A stretch of 64,000 bases of DNA from Mesostigma viride (lineage: Eukaryota > Streptophyta > Mesostigmatophyceae > Mesostigmatales > Mesostigmataceae): NCBI GenBank assembly GCA_009746045.1, contig RPFO01000288.1:1354911-1418910 (forward strand). The letters are read 5' to 3'. Below, in pieces: positions 34,004-45,956 of the stretch. The notes beneath the pieces are model-generated. The model saw nothing but the letters and a program-made list of their open reading frames with translations, did no database searches and was not told where the DNA came from. The first letter of the stretch is position 1. Each line of letters starts with the position of its first letter. The position numbers and the translations under genes are program-made.

Positions 34004-35314
34004 ATGCAACAACAAAGTCATTTTTGCTTGTTACACTGCCCAAGTCATTGGCAGCCAAGTCATCGGCGGCCTTCCACCGCGAGCCGCAGAAATCACCCGC
34101 ACCGGTGCATGGCGGCTGCACCCAGCGACCCGCCTACTAAGGCACAAAAAGCGGTGGCAGCTGGGCCAAGCGATCTGCCCAAGTCACGAAAAGGTGCAAG
34201 GGGTCATACACGGGGGGTGACCGCTGACAAGTCGACACCTGCATCCAAAGTCCCTGCAATTAAGAAGCAGCGAGTGAGGAACACCCGATCGGGTAGAGGC
34301 AAGCAGCCAAGCCTCGACATACATGAAGGGGACGAGCTTGAAGGTGGGCCGCGGATGTCGTCCTTGGCGACATCACGAACACTGTGCATGGGACGAACAT
34401 GCGCAACGGCAAGCATGCGGGGGAGGGATTCGGGGAGCTGGCTAGCCCAGCCAGCCATACCGGCCGCGAGGGCAGCAATGTCAACAATGACCTTTTGGCA
34501 TAGGTTCAGGAGCTGTCCACGTACATGAAGGAGGCAATGACACACATGCTCACTGCAGTAAGCGTGGCCAAGGACACGGATGGACACCATGCAACCTGGC
34601 AGCAGCAATGTGGGCGCCGGGCACTGGCACGGGCGATGGCACGGGCGGTGCCATGGCCAACAACATTGGGGGTGGTGGCACGGCCAATGGCACGGGTCAG
34701 TGGTGCCATGCCCAACAGCACAGGCGGTGCCATGCCGAACGGCACGGGTGGTGGCATGCCCAACGGCATGATGGGTGGTGGTATGGCCAACGGCACGGGT
34801 GGTGGCATGCCCAACGGCATGATGGGTGGTGGCATGGCCAACGCGATGATGGGTGGTGGCATGCCCAACGGCATGATGGGTGGTGGTATGGCCAACGACA
34901 CGGGTGGTGCCAAACCCAACAACCGTACCGGTGGTGCCATGCCGAACGGCACGGGTGGTGGCATGCCCAACGGCATGATGGGTGGTGGTATGGCCAACGG
35001 CACGGGTGGTGGCATGCCGAACGGTATGATGCCGTGGTGGCATGACCGGCAATATGACACGGGTGGTGGCATGCCCAACGGCGTGATGGGTGGTGGCATG
35101 CCCATGCAACGGCACGGGCAGTGCCATGGCCAACGGCACGGGTGGTGGCATGCCCAACGGCATGATGGGTGGTGGTATGGCCAACGGCACGGGTGGTGGC
35201 ATGACCAATGGTATGATGGGTGGTGGCATGACCAATGGCATGGGTGGTGGCATGCCCAACGGCGTGATGGGTGGTGGCTATTACATCCCGAGCCGGACGG
35301 TGCGAAAAATCTAA
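34004..35314 (+). pseudogene. Gly/Met/Asn-repeat protein frame, broken; function unknown
   Basis: The first part (about 34004-34400) is basic and Pro/Ser/Lys-rich (KSTPASKVPAIKKQRVRNTR). It then shifts frame to a helical-looking segment with an in-frame TAG at 34501, then QELSTYMKEAMTHMLTAVSV. From about 34640 a repeated GGGMPNGMM / GGGMANGT motif runs on. One more frame change near 35090 leads to the repeat ending GGGYYIPSRTVRKI and stop at 35314. The repeat is also a DNA minisatellite (GGCATGCCCAACGGCATGAT). No known family recognised. It may be a decayed element-encoded or host protein, or only a repeat with open frames. Confidence 0.4.
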
Positions 35315-35966
35315 TCTAGTATAAGGTGCAGTTTAATAAGTCGGCATGCATAGCCGCGCATCCGCGTACCGCGATAGCAAGCAAAGATCGCAGTAAATTG
35401 ACTAACTGAGCAGCGGTTTATCCTCAGCTAGGCCTTATAGCATGATTAATTAATCCAGCTATATAATACGGCATGTCATGAGGCAAATGACATCCGGATT
35501 AGTGCCCCTTGGTCTGAGAGAGTCGTCAACACTCGTTTCATTAATCATCAAACCAAAGAGAGAGAGTCCATCGTCCTCAGACCAATTTCACCTAGCTGCG
35601 CTACCAAGCTGGCAAGTTGGTGTGCACGCGCGCCGACATGCGCGCCGATCTTCCAGATACTGCCGTCAAGCCCCAATAGGTTCTGTATGACGTCTAGGGC
35701 CGGCCCGGCCCCTAGAAGATCTCGTACTTCTGGCTAGGCCCAAAATAACTGGTCCGAAACACACAAAGTACCAAATAAACACACAAAGTCCCGAACTTAG
35801 GACAAATTCCCAAATAAGTCCCGAATTGAGTCCTATAGTCCGGCGGACTATGAAAGCGAGTTATCGAAAGTCCCAAATGATCGAATAACAAATGACTTTC
35901 GACTTATTTATTGAAGGCATTGTTACGACCATACAAAGGTCTGGGCCGTAACCGACTATCGAGGCC
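35315..35966. other. Intergenic, nothing recognised
   Basis: No coding or RNA gene seen. Some short motifs recur (AAATAAACACACAAAGTC-like at about 35760-35800). Confidence 0.5.
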
Positions 35967-36510
35967 CGTGCAGTAGGGCTTGAGGTCAGCAAGAAGACAG
36001 AGGCCCTGGCGGTTGGGCTCCCCAACTCACCGCCACCCCTCTATCTCCTGGACGGCTCTCGAGTCCTGTATCGGGACCGCGTCAAGCTGCTGGGCAGCCT
36101 GCTCCCCAGCTGCGAGGTTGATGTGGACCGGCATCGCATCTCCCTCGCCTGGCACGCTTTACGCCAGTACCGGGCCCTGTGGTGCAAGCCCCTGGGCAAG
36201 ATCGAGAAACAGGACCTGTTCAAGGTCCTCGTCCTTCCTGTTCTCACGTATGGGGCCGAGACATGGACCCTCACCGCCGACCCATGGCCCGCAAGCTGGA
36301 CGGCGCGGTCACCAACATGCTGCGTTCCATTTTCAGAGTAGGATATGCTGCTCATGTCCGCAAATATGAGGACCTGTACCAGGGCATGCCATATATCACC
36401 AGCACCATTAAGCAGCGGCGCCTGCAGCTCGTAGGGCACCTAGCTCGCACCAACCAGGTAGACACCTCACGTCACTTCACGTGGCCCCCCCGCAGGTCTG
36501 GGACCAGCTC
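35967..36510 (+). mobile_element. LINE ORF2 fragment, truncated at both ends
   Basis: Reads VKLLGSLLPSCEVDVDRHRI, then DLFKVLVLPVLTYGAETWTL, then after a frameshift near 36285 MLRSIFRVGYAAHVRKYEDL and IKQRRLQLVGHLARTNQVDT. These are the segments that follow the RT palm in the neighbouring LINE, but clearly diverged from it, so this is another family or an old copy. No 3' tail. Confidence 0.85.
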
Positions 36511-36671
36511 AGCCTGGCCAGCGGAGTGCTCTATCCCGGGGGAATTCGCAAGTTATCGCCAGCGGCCTGCCCAGCAGATATCGCTATTTTTCTGCACGTT
36601 ATGGCGGCACCACGCACGTGAGCCGTGTGCCTACGCCCCCTGCCATCGTCTCGGTGTGATTAAACGTAGAT

Positions 36672-37930
36672 ATGGAGGCCCCCGCATCGTCTTCAGCTCC
36701 TGTCGCCGAGTCTACTGATGCACAGCTTGCATGCTGCAAACGAAATCGCCAACGACAGCAATGTCGCCGCCGAGAACGCCGCTCACAAGCGGCCCAAGAC
36801 TTCGGAAGCAACTCCGATAGATACTGAAACCTCCTTGCCGGACTCCATTCCCTCATCATTCTACGTGCCAGGCCAGCGTTTGAGCCTGAAAGACATCGCT
36901 ACCTTACTCGACTACAACGCCGCCGCCGTAACCAGCGTGCTGAAGCTCCGCGACAACAACGACGCCCCGATTCGCCACCCTTACACCGGCCAGGTTATGG
37001 ACGCTCCTTCGGATGATTGGTCTGGTTGGGATACGCGTCAGCGTCGGCTTGCCTGTCTTATTTCGTGCTGCCCTGAACTTGTCGAGCTGCCGGCGACAGC
37101 CATCGCCAGGCCAGCACCCGCGACCGATGTTACCGTGCAACTGCAGCACCTCGCACAGTCTTTTACAACCGTGCAGGGGGACATTAAGGTCCTGACGGAG
37201 GCGTCTGCACCTGCGACAGCACAATGGATGGAGCTGAAGAAAGCCATGGCAGCCCCTGCCAAAACTACCACGTTTGCCGATGTCACCGGCAAGCAGTTGA
37301 CCACCATCGTTCAACAGGCAGCCAAGTCTGCAGCGACCGCTGCGGTCACCCAGAATATGCAGTGCAGCAACTGCGCCAACGCAATATGGTAATCAAAGGC
37401 TTCCAGAAAGGCGCGGCAGCACATGAGACAGCACACTCACTTGCCGAGGAGCTGCGCGGCCCAGCGTTCCTGGGGAAGCTGCAGCTCCAGAACCGTGTTG
37501 CCATTGAACGTGCCATTCGGCTGCCAGGCCCTCTGGGCCTGGTCGTCGTCACCATGGCCTCCATGCATGACAAACGCCTCGTGCTGGGAGCACGTCGTCT
37601 GCTCCAGCGCGGTGACTTCAACCTCGACGAGGACTACACGCCGGCTCATGACTGAAGGCGAGGAGCGCGGTGTGGAACAGCACCATGCATCGTCCAGGAG
37701 ACCAAGCAATTCGAGACCCCGGGTAAGCGCATTAAGTTGCGTCTGCTTCAGGATGGCTCCTTCGCAGCATTCTTTGATGGGAAACCGCTTAAAGGTGTTC
37801 AGATCAACACCCCCGGAGCGGAGTCTCGTGAGGTGTCTAGCAGGATAGGTGCTGCCTCCGGTGGTGTCCGTAGGTAGACAACCTTCCTCGTCGGCTCGCG
37901 GCTAACAGGCTTCGGGGACAGCCTCTAAAC
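36672..37930 (+). pseudogene. LINE ORF1, RNA-binding-like protein, frameshifted
   Basis: Probable start ATG at 36672, a shift before 36740, then a long frame to 37392 (SSFYVPGQRLSLKDIATLLD, QRRLACLISCCPELVELP). A shift near 37380 leads to MVIKGFQKGAAAHETAH, LAEELRGPAFLGKLQLQNRV and KRLVLGARRLLQRGDFNLDE. The last segment resembles the C-terminal nucleic-acid-binding half of L1-type ORF1 proteins, which coat LINE RNA. A second copy is at 11590-12560. It lies 0.4 kb upstream of, and in the same direction as, a LINE ORF2, so the two probably belong to one element. Confidence 0.7.
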
Positions 37931-38286
37931 AGTCCCGTTCCAATACCATGCCTCGACCTAACCGTCGGGTGAAAGCCATGGTGGTGCCGGTATTTCGGGC
38001 TACAACCTCATCTGTCAACTGTCAGATTCGTAAGCTCCAACGTTCGCTATAGATTACCTACGCCTCGGCGTTGCGCAATCAGCCCCAACCCCGAATACTG
38101 TACCCCGAGCAAGCGGCAGGCTCGCATCCTACGCTTGCAGGACACTGAAAATAAATGCGATGAAAAGCACTATTTCCTCCGCTTCCCTTCCCCCCTCCGT
38201 TCCACCCCCACCTCCACCCCCCGCCGCCTCCACCCCCATCATCCATCGCCGTTCTCCCCTGGTGGGCCAGCAGGCATCCTTGGCCC

Positions 38287-41200
38287 TTGCCACAGTTTAA
38301 CGCACGCACATTGCTAGCAGATTACGACCATAGCTGCCGGATAGAGGAGCTCGTCGCATTTTGCATTGCCCATCGTGTATATATTCTAGGCGTGCAGGAA
38401 CACCGTCGCACGGTGCCATTTGGCACGGTGAGCACTAACCGCCTTGCAGGCGGTTGGCGTTTCTACTTCGCTGGAAGTGGGACGCAAGGCCAAGGTGGTG
38501 TTGGTCTTTTGTGTTCGCCGCTGGCAGTTGCTAGCCTCAGCACGCTTCAGTTTCTAACGTCCCGCCTTATGGTAGCACATTTCACCTCCGTCGATCGAGG
38601 GGCGGTCTAAGCACAACCTCACGGTGGGGGTGCGGGCTATGCACCCCATAGTGGTCTACCTGAGTCGGCACGCCAGGAGTTCTTCGAGTCCTTGTGCACA
38701 TAGCCTAGAGGGGGTCACCCCTGCCCGCCACTTTTTGGTTATGCTGCTCGACGCCAATGCCACGCTCCCCGCCGGGCACTGCTGGCAGTCGCTTTGCGCC
38801 TGCTGACACGGAAGCTAACGCCAACACTCCCCTTTTTTCTGCCTTTTTGCGGGATAGCGGGATGGTTGCTGTCAACTGCCACTTCCAACGTCCCTCACAG
38901 GACTTGGTCACTTTTCGTGGCCCTAACGGCCGTCAGGCCTGTTTGGACTACGTGGTAGTACGGCAGCCCAGGTGCACCTCGGTTCTGGACGCCCGAGTGT
39001 TTGACACGCCCACAGTGTGCTCTGACCACCGGTTGGTGCGCGCGACCATTCGGCTCCGGTTCCACGTCCTCGCGCGCCGCGCCGCAGTGGTCCGCCCTGA
39101 CTGGTCTGCTCTACGCCCAGTCCGGGGAGATCCTGAGGACTGGACGGACGCCGAGCACGAGCGGAACCGGTGCCGACGGGAGTACCTGTCGGCCCTGGGC
39201 GCCCGGGCGGACGTCGACGAGCTGGACAAGGGTGCCCCCAACGCCGCCATTTTTGCGGGCTTTGCGGCCCGTGCCCCGTTGCTGGCCGGGCGGCCCGGCA
39301 CCTGCCGGTCATGCCCCGCCGACGCCCCGGCCCGCTCTACCGCCAGGACCCCAAGGTCTTGGCCGCCCGGCACCGCCTCAAGCGTAACCGGGACCCGCTG
39401 CAGAAACCATTGCTCAAGGCCGCCCTTGTGGAGGCCTACGAGCACGCTCTGGACGCGGGGGCGGCCCAGTGCATCGCGGATGCCAAGGCCTGCCAGGCTC
39501 GCAACCAGCATGCAGGGCAAGGACATGTGGTACCACCTCGACCGGCTCGGCGGCCGGCGGCAGCGCACCCCGGTGGAGCACACGGGGGACGGCACGGCGC
39601 CGGTCAGCCTTGACCGCTGGTTGGCCCACAATGTTTCCTTGACCGGTGGGGCTCGCGCCCCCCCCCCCGCCGCTTCACCGGCCGAGACGGCCGCCCGCCT
39701 CGGGGTCGCCGGACCCCCGCCGCCGCCAGCACCCCCCAGTCCTCGGCCGCGGACTACCAAGTCCCCGCCTTGCAGGAGGGCTGCCTTGCCACTGACGACG
39801 TCGTCCCCCCCTTCACTTTGAAGGAATTGGATGGCGCCCTTGCTCGCCTGCGGTATGATGCGGCGGTCGGTGCCGACCACCTTTCTGCTGAGCTGCTGAA
39901 TTATTACCCCTGATCCGGCGGTTAGGGATCTTCTGCTGGCGTTCTGCAACCGTGTCCTGCTCTCTGACGAGCCTCCGCCTGCTGAGTGGCAGACGGGCAT
40001 CCGCGTCATGCTGTACAAGAAGGGCTCTGCTGCTGACCCCGGCAACTACCGGGGTGTCTGCCTCCAGAGCGCCGCGCTGAAGGTCTTCATGCGCATGATG
40101 CTGCACAGGCTCCGCGCCGCGCTGGACCCACACCTGGGTGAGTCTCAGATGGGTTTCCGTCGTGGTCGTAACACTGTCATGGCTGTGTTTGTCGCGCGCC
40201 GGTTGATGGAGGAGGTGCGTCGCCTTCCCCCTGACAGTTTGCCGCTGGTCTTCATTTTTGTTGACTATATCAAGGCCTTTGACACGGTCCTCTGGGAGGC
40301 TCTTTGGGCCATCCTAGCTCTGGATCGGGTACCACCTGCATTTATTGCTGCCATTCGCCGACTGTATGAGGGCTCACAGGCAGTAGTGCGGACTGCGGAA
40401 GGCACCACTACACCATTCCCCCTTCACCATGGGGTGTGGCAAGGTTGTGTCCTGTCCCCATACCTGTTCATTATTGTCGTGGATCACGTCATGCGCTGGG
40501 CACGTGCGCGCTTTACTGCTCTTAAGGGGTTCGAGCCAGGCTTGGACATCCTTAACGTGAAAGAGCACGGCGGGGTTAGACCTGGTTACCGCCTTGCCGA
40601 CCTGATTTATGCGGATGACACCACCCTCATCGAGAGCCCCGAGCACATTCAGACCTGGCTGGACTGTCTGGGCCTGGAGGCGCGGGCGGTGGGGTTGGAG
40701 ATTAGTGTCAAAACTGAGGCGATGGTGATTGGGGCCTCCAGTACACCACCGCTGCCGCGCCTGCTCGACGGGACGGAGGTCCCGTTCCGCGACCGCTTCA
40801 AGCTGTTGGGGAGTTGACTTCCTGATACCGGCTGCCGACGATGTGGACACCCGCATCGGCCTTGCCTGGGCCAAGCTCCGTTCGCTCAAAACCTACTGGC
40901 GCTCGAAGGGCCTGGGCGAGCACCGCAAGCGCATGCTCTTCAAGGTCCTCGTCCTCACGGTGCTCACGTATGGCGCCGAGGCGTGGACCATCCCACCCAA
41001 TTCACTGGCAGCTAGGCTAGACGGCACGGTTTACAGGATGCTCCGACAGGTCCTTAACGTAGGGTTTTCCGAGCGTCCGTCATCAGAATCTTTGTATCAT
41101 GGCATGCCTCGTATTTCGGACGAGATTAGGCAGCGTAGGATAGCATTTGTAGGACACCTTGCTCGCACCCGGCCAGGTCGACACCGCCCTTGGCCTGGCC

Positions 41201-41479
41201 GGCCCCCAGCAGCTTGGCCAGCCAGGGCGACACATTCTGACCTGGCCTGGCCCCGAGGGCATTCCCAAAAGGGTAGGGAAACCTGTCACGAACTACATCC
41301 AGATGTTGCTGGACGACCTAGTGGTCCCAGCCCAGTTTGAGCACCGCATCCACACTCTCTCCCGTCTTTGGACTGCCATGCAGGACAAGACGCGGTGGAA
41401 GAAGATTGTCAAGGCGCACACGCCCGACCCTGTGGGCAAGCCCCCTCCCCCCAAGCGGAGGAGGCGTTTTGATGAGTAG
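38287..41479 (+). pseudogene. LINE ORF2 (APE endonuclease + reverse transcriptase), frameshifted
   Basis: Starts FNARTLLADYDHSCRIEELV. The APE-type endonuclease (VYILGVQEHRRT, the catalytic-Glu region) is interrupted near 38610 and resumes at about 38757-39060 with QACLDYVVVRQ and SDHRLVRATI. A spacer follows, then RT: LKELDGALARLRYDAAVGAD, a shift near 39905, GNYRGVCLQSAALKVF, box A FVDYIKAFDTVLW, QGCVLSPYLF and the YADD box at 40608-40619. A further shift near 40810 leads to DDVDTRIGLAWAKLRSLKTY. The last shift is near 41160, before a Lys/Arg-rich end RWKKIVKAHT...KRRRRFDE and the stop at 41477. At least five breaks make it inactive. Domain content is that of an APE-type LINE. Confidence 0.88.
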
Positions 41480-41612
41480 TGTAGTTAGGATTTTCTAGAT
41501 AGCTTAGAGTTAGGTTCGTTCGATCACGCGGCTTCCTCCACCCCATCCATCATGGAATATGTGCTACATGATCTCCCAACGGAGGCATGTTATAATTTAA
41601 TTATTTTTTTAA
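41480..41612 (+). mobile_element. 3' UTR and tail of the 38-41 kb LINE
   Basis: After the stop comes a CCATCCATC run, then the hairpin CTCC-CAAC-GGAG (about 41573-41584) and an AT-rich tail to about 41612. The same arrangement follows the minus-strand copy at 14449-14600. Confidence 0.85.
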
Positions 41613-41904
41613 TAGCTCGGCACACTGTAAACGACTGAAAGAAGATGATGGACAAGGCCAAGTGGGCCCAGGTCATAGAGGACAACGAGCCCCCCCCTGT
41701 GGGGAAGCGCCCGCGTGTGCAAGCCCGTGGGAGGCACGCCAGTGCTGTATAGATAGATGTTGGTGTTAGTAATGCTGTTAGATAGATGTCGTAGGTAGCT
41801 GATGTAGATAGCTTAGACCGGTAGGACTGTTTGCACCCACCCATCCATCCATCCATCCATCGGGGTTAATGCTCCGTGACTCCCCAACGGGAGCACGAGT
41901 CTAA
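41613..41904 (+). mobile_element. 5'-truncated LINE tail of another family
   Basis: Short C-terminal coding remnant (MDKAKWAQVIEDNEPPPVGK, then KRPRVQARGRHASAV and stop at about 41752), then UTR with a (CCATC)n run at about 41838-41860, the hairpin CTCC-CCAAC-GGGAG (about 41880-41893) and an AT-rich end. Confidence 0.7.
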
Positions 41905-42080
41905 TTAAGGGGACATGACACCCGGGACTTTTTTGGCGCCAAAAAAGTCGGGACGGTACCGACGGACCGTGAATTGTGGTGCACAGTGCGCGCACCGTGC
42001 GGAGGTGGCCATGGCGACGTGCGTTCCGTTAAAATATTGCTAATCCGGCGGGCGACAGGCCGAAAAATTAAGCCGATGGT
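41905..42080 (+). repeat. TTAAGGGGAC repeat, copy 2, with perfect E2F-like palindrome
   Basis: TTAAGGGGACATGACA at 41905-41920, then GACTTTTTTGGC/GCCAAAAAAGTC, a perfect 24-bp palindrome at 41926-41949, then GGTACCGACGGACCG and GGAGGTGGCCATGGCG as in copy 1 at 8108. The palindrome centre TTTTGGCGCCAAAA looks like an E2F/DP site. The reverse complement of the first 16 bases stands at 63284-63299. Confidence 0.75.
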
Positions 42081-42916
42081 TAAAAGTGATGTTCTATTAT
42101 GATGTTTCATAGCCAGATCTGCACTATTTGCAAATTCGCTGCCTTTGTACAGATTTGCACGGGGGTCTCATCCAACAACTTGGCCGCGATGAATAATCTA
42201 GCATGCATGCCTGCGACGGTAGAACTCGATATTCGTGGGTTGTATTGATGCAGTAAGAGCCGTTTAGTAACGGACACCATGAAAATAACCTAAGCGTCTT
42301 CGATCTGCGGCCATTTCCTGTCATTTCTAAAATCAGATTTCGTTCAGGCCTGCGCGATCGGCGGTTAATCCATCCATGGCTGGCTGGCTTTTCTTGCGTG
42401 CCTGGGTAGGAAATAATGCCGGCCGTGGTACGTTGATTGACATTTTTTTGGCATGTCACCGCCCAGTCTGTTTGCGCTCTTAATGAACCTGGCATGAAAC
42501 TTTCGGCGGCGTTTCTGGGTTCTTCTTGCTATTTTGTTCTCCACTTGTTGCAGTTGTGCTATCAGATTTTCCGCAGCTTTCAATGGTTTTCCTTACGCTG
42601 CGTATGCCATGCTTCCTAAAGCTACCCAGAACTGATTGGGCAGTTATCTGGCTTTGCTACGCTTCCTGTATGGAGGTTTTCACACGGTAGACATTCTATA
42701 ATGCGTAGTCAAGGACCCTAGCTGCCTGGGAGCGGCATCACAGTTGCAAGGAGCTGGCGAGCTCATAAACGCCTGTCATGGCTCTTCAGCCTGCTGGAAA
42801 ACAAGGTTGTTGTATGGAAGGTGAGAATATGTGAGTTACTTATCACATCCCCACCTGTTTAGCCTCCATTATACATGGCTTGTACTTCCTAGATGACAGG
42901 GATCAGGTCGTTATGG
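42081..42916. other. Intergenic, nothing recognised
   Basis: About 0.8 kb with no supported gene, bordering the TSD of element C. Confidence 0.5.
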
Positions 42917-42921
42917 CTATG

Positions 42922-43275
42922 AAAAGGATTTACGTTAGATGGATAGAGATTGTTACGCTCTTTCCAACGGCACCTTGAACGCCTCATTTGGTTAAGGAAC
43001 AGGGTACTGGGAGTCTGTGTAATCAATTGATTGACAGTTCAGCTGTCACAGTGCAGCTGAATACTTGGACGCGTCCCTAACAACCTATATGTGTGACTTG
43101 GTCGCACCGGGACGCTAGTTCTTGCGTGCACGTTCTTTTGGCACTGCGACCCTGTCGCCTGTGCTGCGTGCAGTCTTGGAAGTGACGTGACTTACGTCGG
43201 TGTTCCTTGTTATTAATAAAGGCAACTTCCTGCAAGAACCATGGCGGAATTCTTGGCATTCACCCTCTTACAACT
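42922..43275 (+). repeat. 5' LTR of element C, internally deleted
   Basis: 354 bp against 620 bp in the 3' LTR. It lacks about 8 bases near the start and about 260 bp in the middle (the join is at about 42995, with a short foreign AGGGTACTGGG). The rest is almost identical to the 3' LTR, ending CTTACAACT. Confidence 0.92.
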
Positions 43276-43299
43276 CGTATTACACGCCTCGTTCCAAAT

Positions 43300-44016
43300 A
43301 TGCCAAATTCTGAAGAATTCCGAATTCCCGGCGATGAGGAGATAGCCGCACCGCCGGCTGATCCTTTACCAAGACCGGCTGCGCCGTCGTGGCAGCAATT
43401 GCTTGACGAGGTCACGATATCGCTGGACGAACTTCATCGTCGGCAGCGCGCAGCTCACCCATTGCTCGGGGATTTTCCCGAGGACCCCACTTTGCCGCAG
43501 CTGGTGCCGGCTATACGCGCGCCGTAGGACCAAATTCGCAACATTTTGTCGCAATTTACGGTCCAGGTGCGTGGCGGTTTGCGGTCGGTGACCGAGGTCA
43601 CCACTGCCATCGAGGAGCTGGACAACGCCATCTCTTCGCTCACCGGCTACCAAAGAAATTTACAAAACTGGGCATCACTACGCATGGGGGGCGCGCCGGT
43701 GGTGTCGACAAACTTATTTCAAGACCTCGCGTTGCTGTCGCTGCTCACACGCGGCGTACGCAGTCGCGAACGCCAGGTTCTCATTAACCTGGTGGCTTTC
43801 CTCGCATCTTTGCGAGAGTGGATTCCCGCAGGTTGGGAATTGTTGTCGATTTTTACACATCCTCTGCGCCTCGTCGCGCGTCGGCGCATCGCAACTTTCG
43901 CGCCGGGGAGCACACCGGTTTTGATACATACCGGCGCAGGTCCGGCACACACGCCGGATATGGAGGATCGTGAGTTTGCCTATGAGTACTGCGATTTCCG
44001 GGGCCTCGACTACTGA
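43300..44016 (+). pseudogene. ORF0 of element C, one in-frame stop
   Basis: Starts ATG at 43300 (MPNSEEFRIPGDEEIAAPPA), 25 bp after the LTR, and runs in one frame to the TGA at 44014-44016, broken only by a TAG at 43525-43527. About 238 codons. Contains a helical region (SWQQLLDEVTISLDELHRRQ) and, after the stop, SVTEVTTAIEELDNAISSLT, Leu-rich segments, and an acidic end EDREFAYEYCDF. Same position and general character as ORF0 of element A. No known domain recognised. Confidence 0.7.
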
Positions 44017-45956
44017 GTCGGCCAATTTTTTTTTTCCAGTGCTCGTCGACATTTTGTCAAATTTTCAGCGGCGATTCGCGGGGCGGCGGCGACACCGGCG
44101 CAGGCAGCACTTGAGACAGTTTTTTTGTATATACCTTGTCCATGTTCCCAAGAAAAGTCCTTATTTTAGGACCAGTTTGAATTAAAAAATATATGTGCAA
44201 ACATCAAATTTTGACCCTGGCATTTTTACCACTGACAGATAACACACTTTTTGAATTTTGGACAAAAACCTGGGTTCAAATAATTACATTTAGTGCCTGA
44301 ATGGACCCTGGCCCATGGCAGGCCTCAAACCGCGAATTTGGTCAAAATGAGAATTTAGGACCAATAGGACCAATTAGTGTCAACGCATGACCATGCTATC
44401 CACACGGTCCCTTGAGCATCTTACAAGCGCTAGGGGACCCTACGAGGCCTTGGGATGGCGGGGCAGCGTATAACAAGGCCATACCCTGCTGTGGCTGCCT
44501 CTATATATACGCGTGCTTAACGGTGTCACAGATGGTGCAGGTAATGCAATATACGGTTGCATGGTTGCTGAGGTTGCCCGGCTTGAACATGGCCCACCCC
44601 TTGCGGTAAACTTTCTCTAAGCATATGCCAAACCTTCTTTGACATCACGGACATGCTGGCCACCACCCAGCGATGAAAAAACATTGCATTTGCATTGCAA
44701 CTAACACATGAATGCAGCCAAATCAAGTTACAGAACAACGTTGTGCTAACATGCAACGCTTTGTGAGCGAATTCAGGGTGCATGTAACACGTAAACCATA
44801 TTGTATATACTGTCTGAGAACACCCTGAACGACTGCAGGCCATAGAACCTTGGTTTATAACTAACACATGAGTAAAACTGCTCTTACGCATGTGTGTTTT
44901 AGCTGCAGCGGACGACGAAGATAGAGACGTAAAAAATTGTATGACGTAAACCAACTATGTGTGACAGTTATGTGCACAGAGAGCGTCCCCTCTTTTTAGG
45001 CATAGCTGGCTGACTCAAAACACCACGACAGCGTTGCCAGTTACACTCATGATCTAGGACACCCCGGCACGTACCTGCTACTTACGTCGCCTCATTCCAG
45101 ATGGTTGCAAAAAAGTCGCTGAAATCCGCAGCGAGGTCAGCTTTCCGAGAGCTGAGCGCACCAAAGCTGGCCAACCGGTTCGAAAATGATATAAACCACG
45201 CTTGTGCTGCGTTCTAGGTCCAAGAAATACCGAAAGTGAAGACCTATAAGGTGCGCTCGCTGCCCAGCCTGAACGTCCCTAAAACATGGTCAACAATGGA
45301 AATCGGGCAAGAATATCACGGCCCAGGCGCTTCCATGTCAAATACTCCGTTTATAAACTCCAGACTATAATCAAAATCGTCCACAAAAATGTCCTGGCTT
45401 GATTCGCACCACAATTGCTAATACACTAACATGTTTGTGCCAAAATCGACCCTCCGCGAGCAGGCGATCTGCGACCCATTTGTGTTGTGCCGCTGTGCTA
45501 CAGCGCTACACATAAAAACTTGCGCAGAAAATTTCACAGCCTTTAAGCATAACTAACGACCTTTCGTTTTTGCTACTGGGCGCCCGAAATGATAAACGCA
45601 CGTGAAAACGCCGGCCACGATTGTCAGGTCGCCATATCCACCTCAGATCATTCCCGCACCCACTTTTTCGCTCCAAAATCGGTTATATTTTTGGTCGAGG
45701 TACCTACTTTCCCGCCATTATACCCGGTACCCGGGTACGGAATCCGGGTACCATGTGCCGGTACCACGGGTCGGGTACATCATGCCGGGTACGGTCCACA
45801 TGGGGTACGGTCCATATAGTGACCCCCCCCCCGGTACCTCGGTTATAGTAAATTGGTCCTTAATTTAGGACTTTGTCCTAAATTAAGGACCGTGGGAGGC
45901 TTAACAACCTTCATTTGCTGCGTTGCTGAGGTGTTTTGGATAGCTTGTTGAGCATA
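44017..45956. other. 1.9-kb non-coding stretch between ORF0 and gag of element C, probable insertion
   Basis: In A and B only about 70-100 bp separate ORF0 and gag. Here 1.9 kb without a gene intervenes. It has a cluster of GGTACC/CGGGTAC motifs (45698-45841) bounded by inverted CGAGGTACC and GGTACCTCG, and a 17-bp-arm hairpin at 45855-45891. A related AAGTCCTTATTTTAGGACC lies near the left side (44155-44173). This suggests a non-autonomous DNA element inserted in C, but no clean TSD was found. Confidence 0.5.
45855..45891. repeat. Perfect 17-bp-arm hairpin
   Basis: GGTCCTTAATTTAGGAC, a TTT loop, then GTCCTAAATTAAGGACC, just upstream of the gag of element C. Confidence 0.95.

Noticed and set aside
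34204..35259. Antisense 351-codon Pro/His-rich ORF
   Set aside because: Shadow of the plus-strand GGCATGCCCAACGG repeat.
42922..43275. Solo LTR
   Set aside because: Its TSD partner and a matching LTR are at 59678-60302, so it is the 5' LTR of element C.
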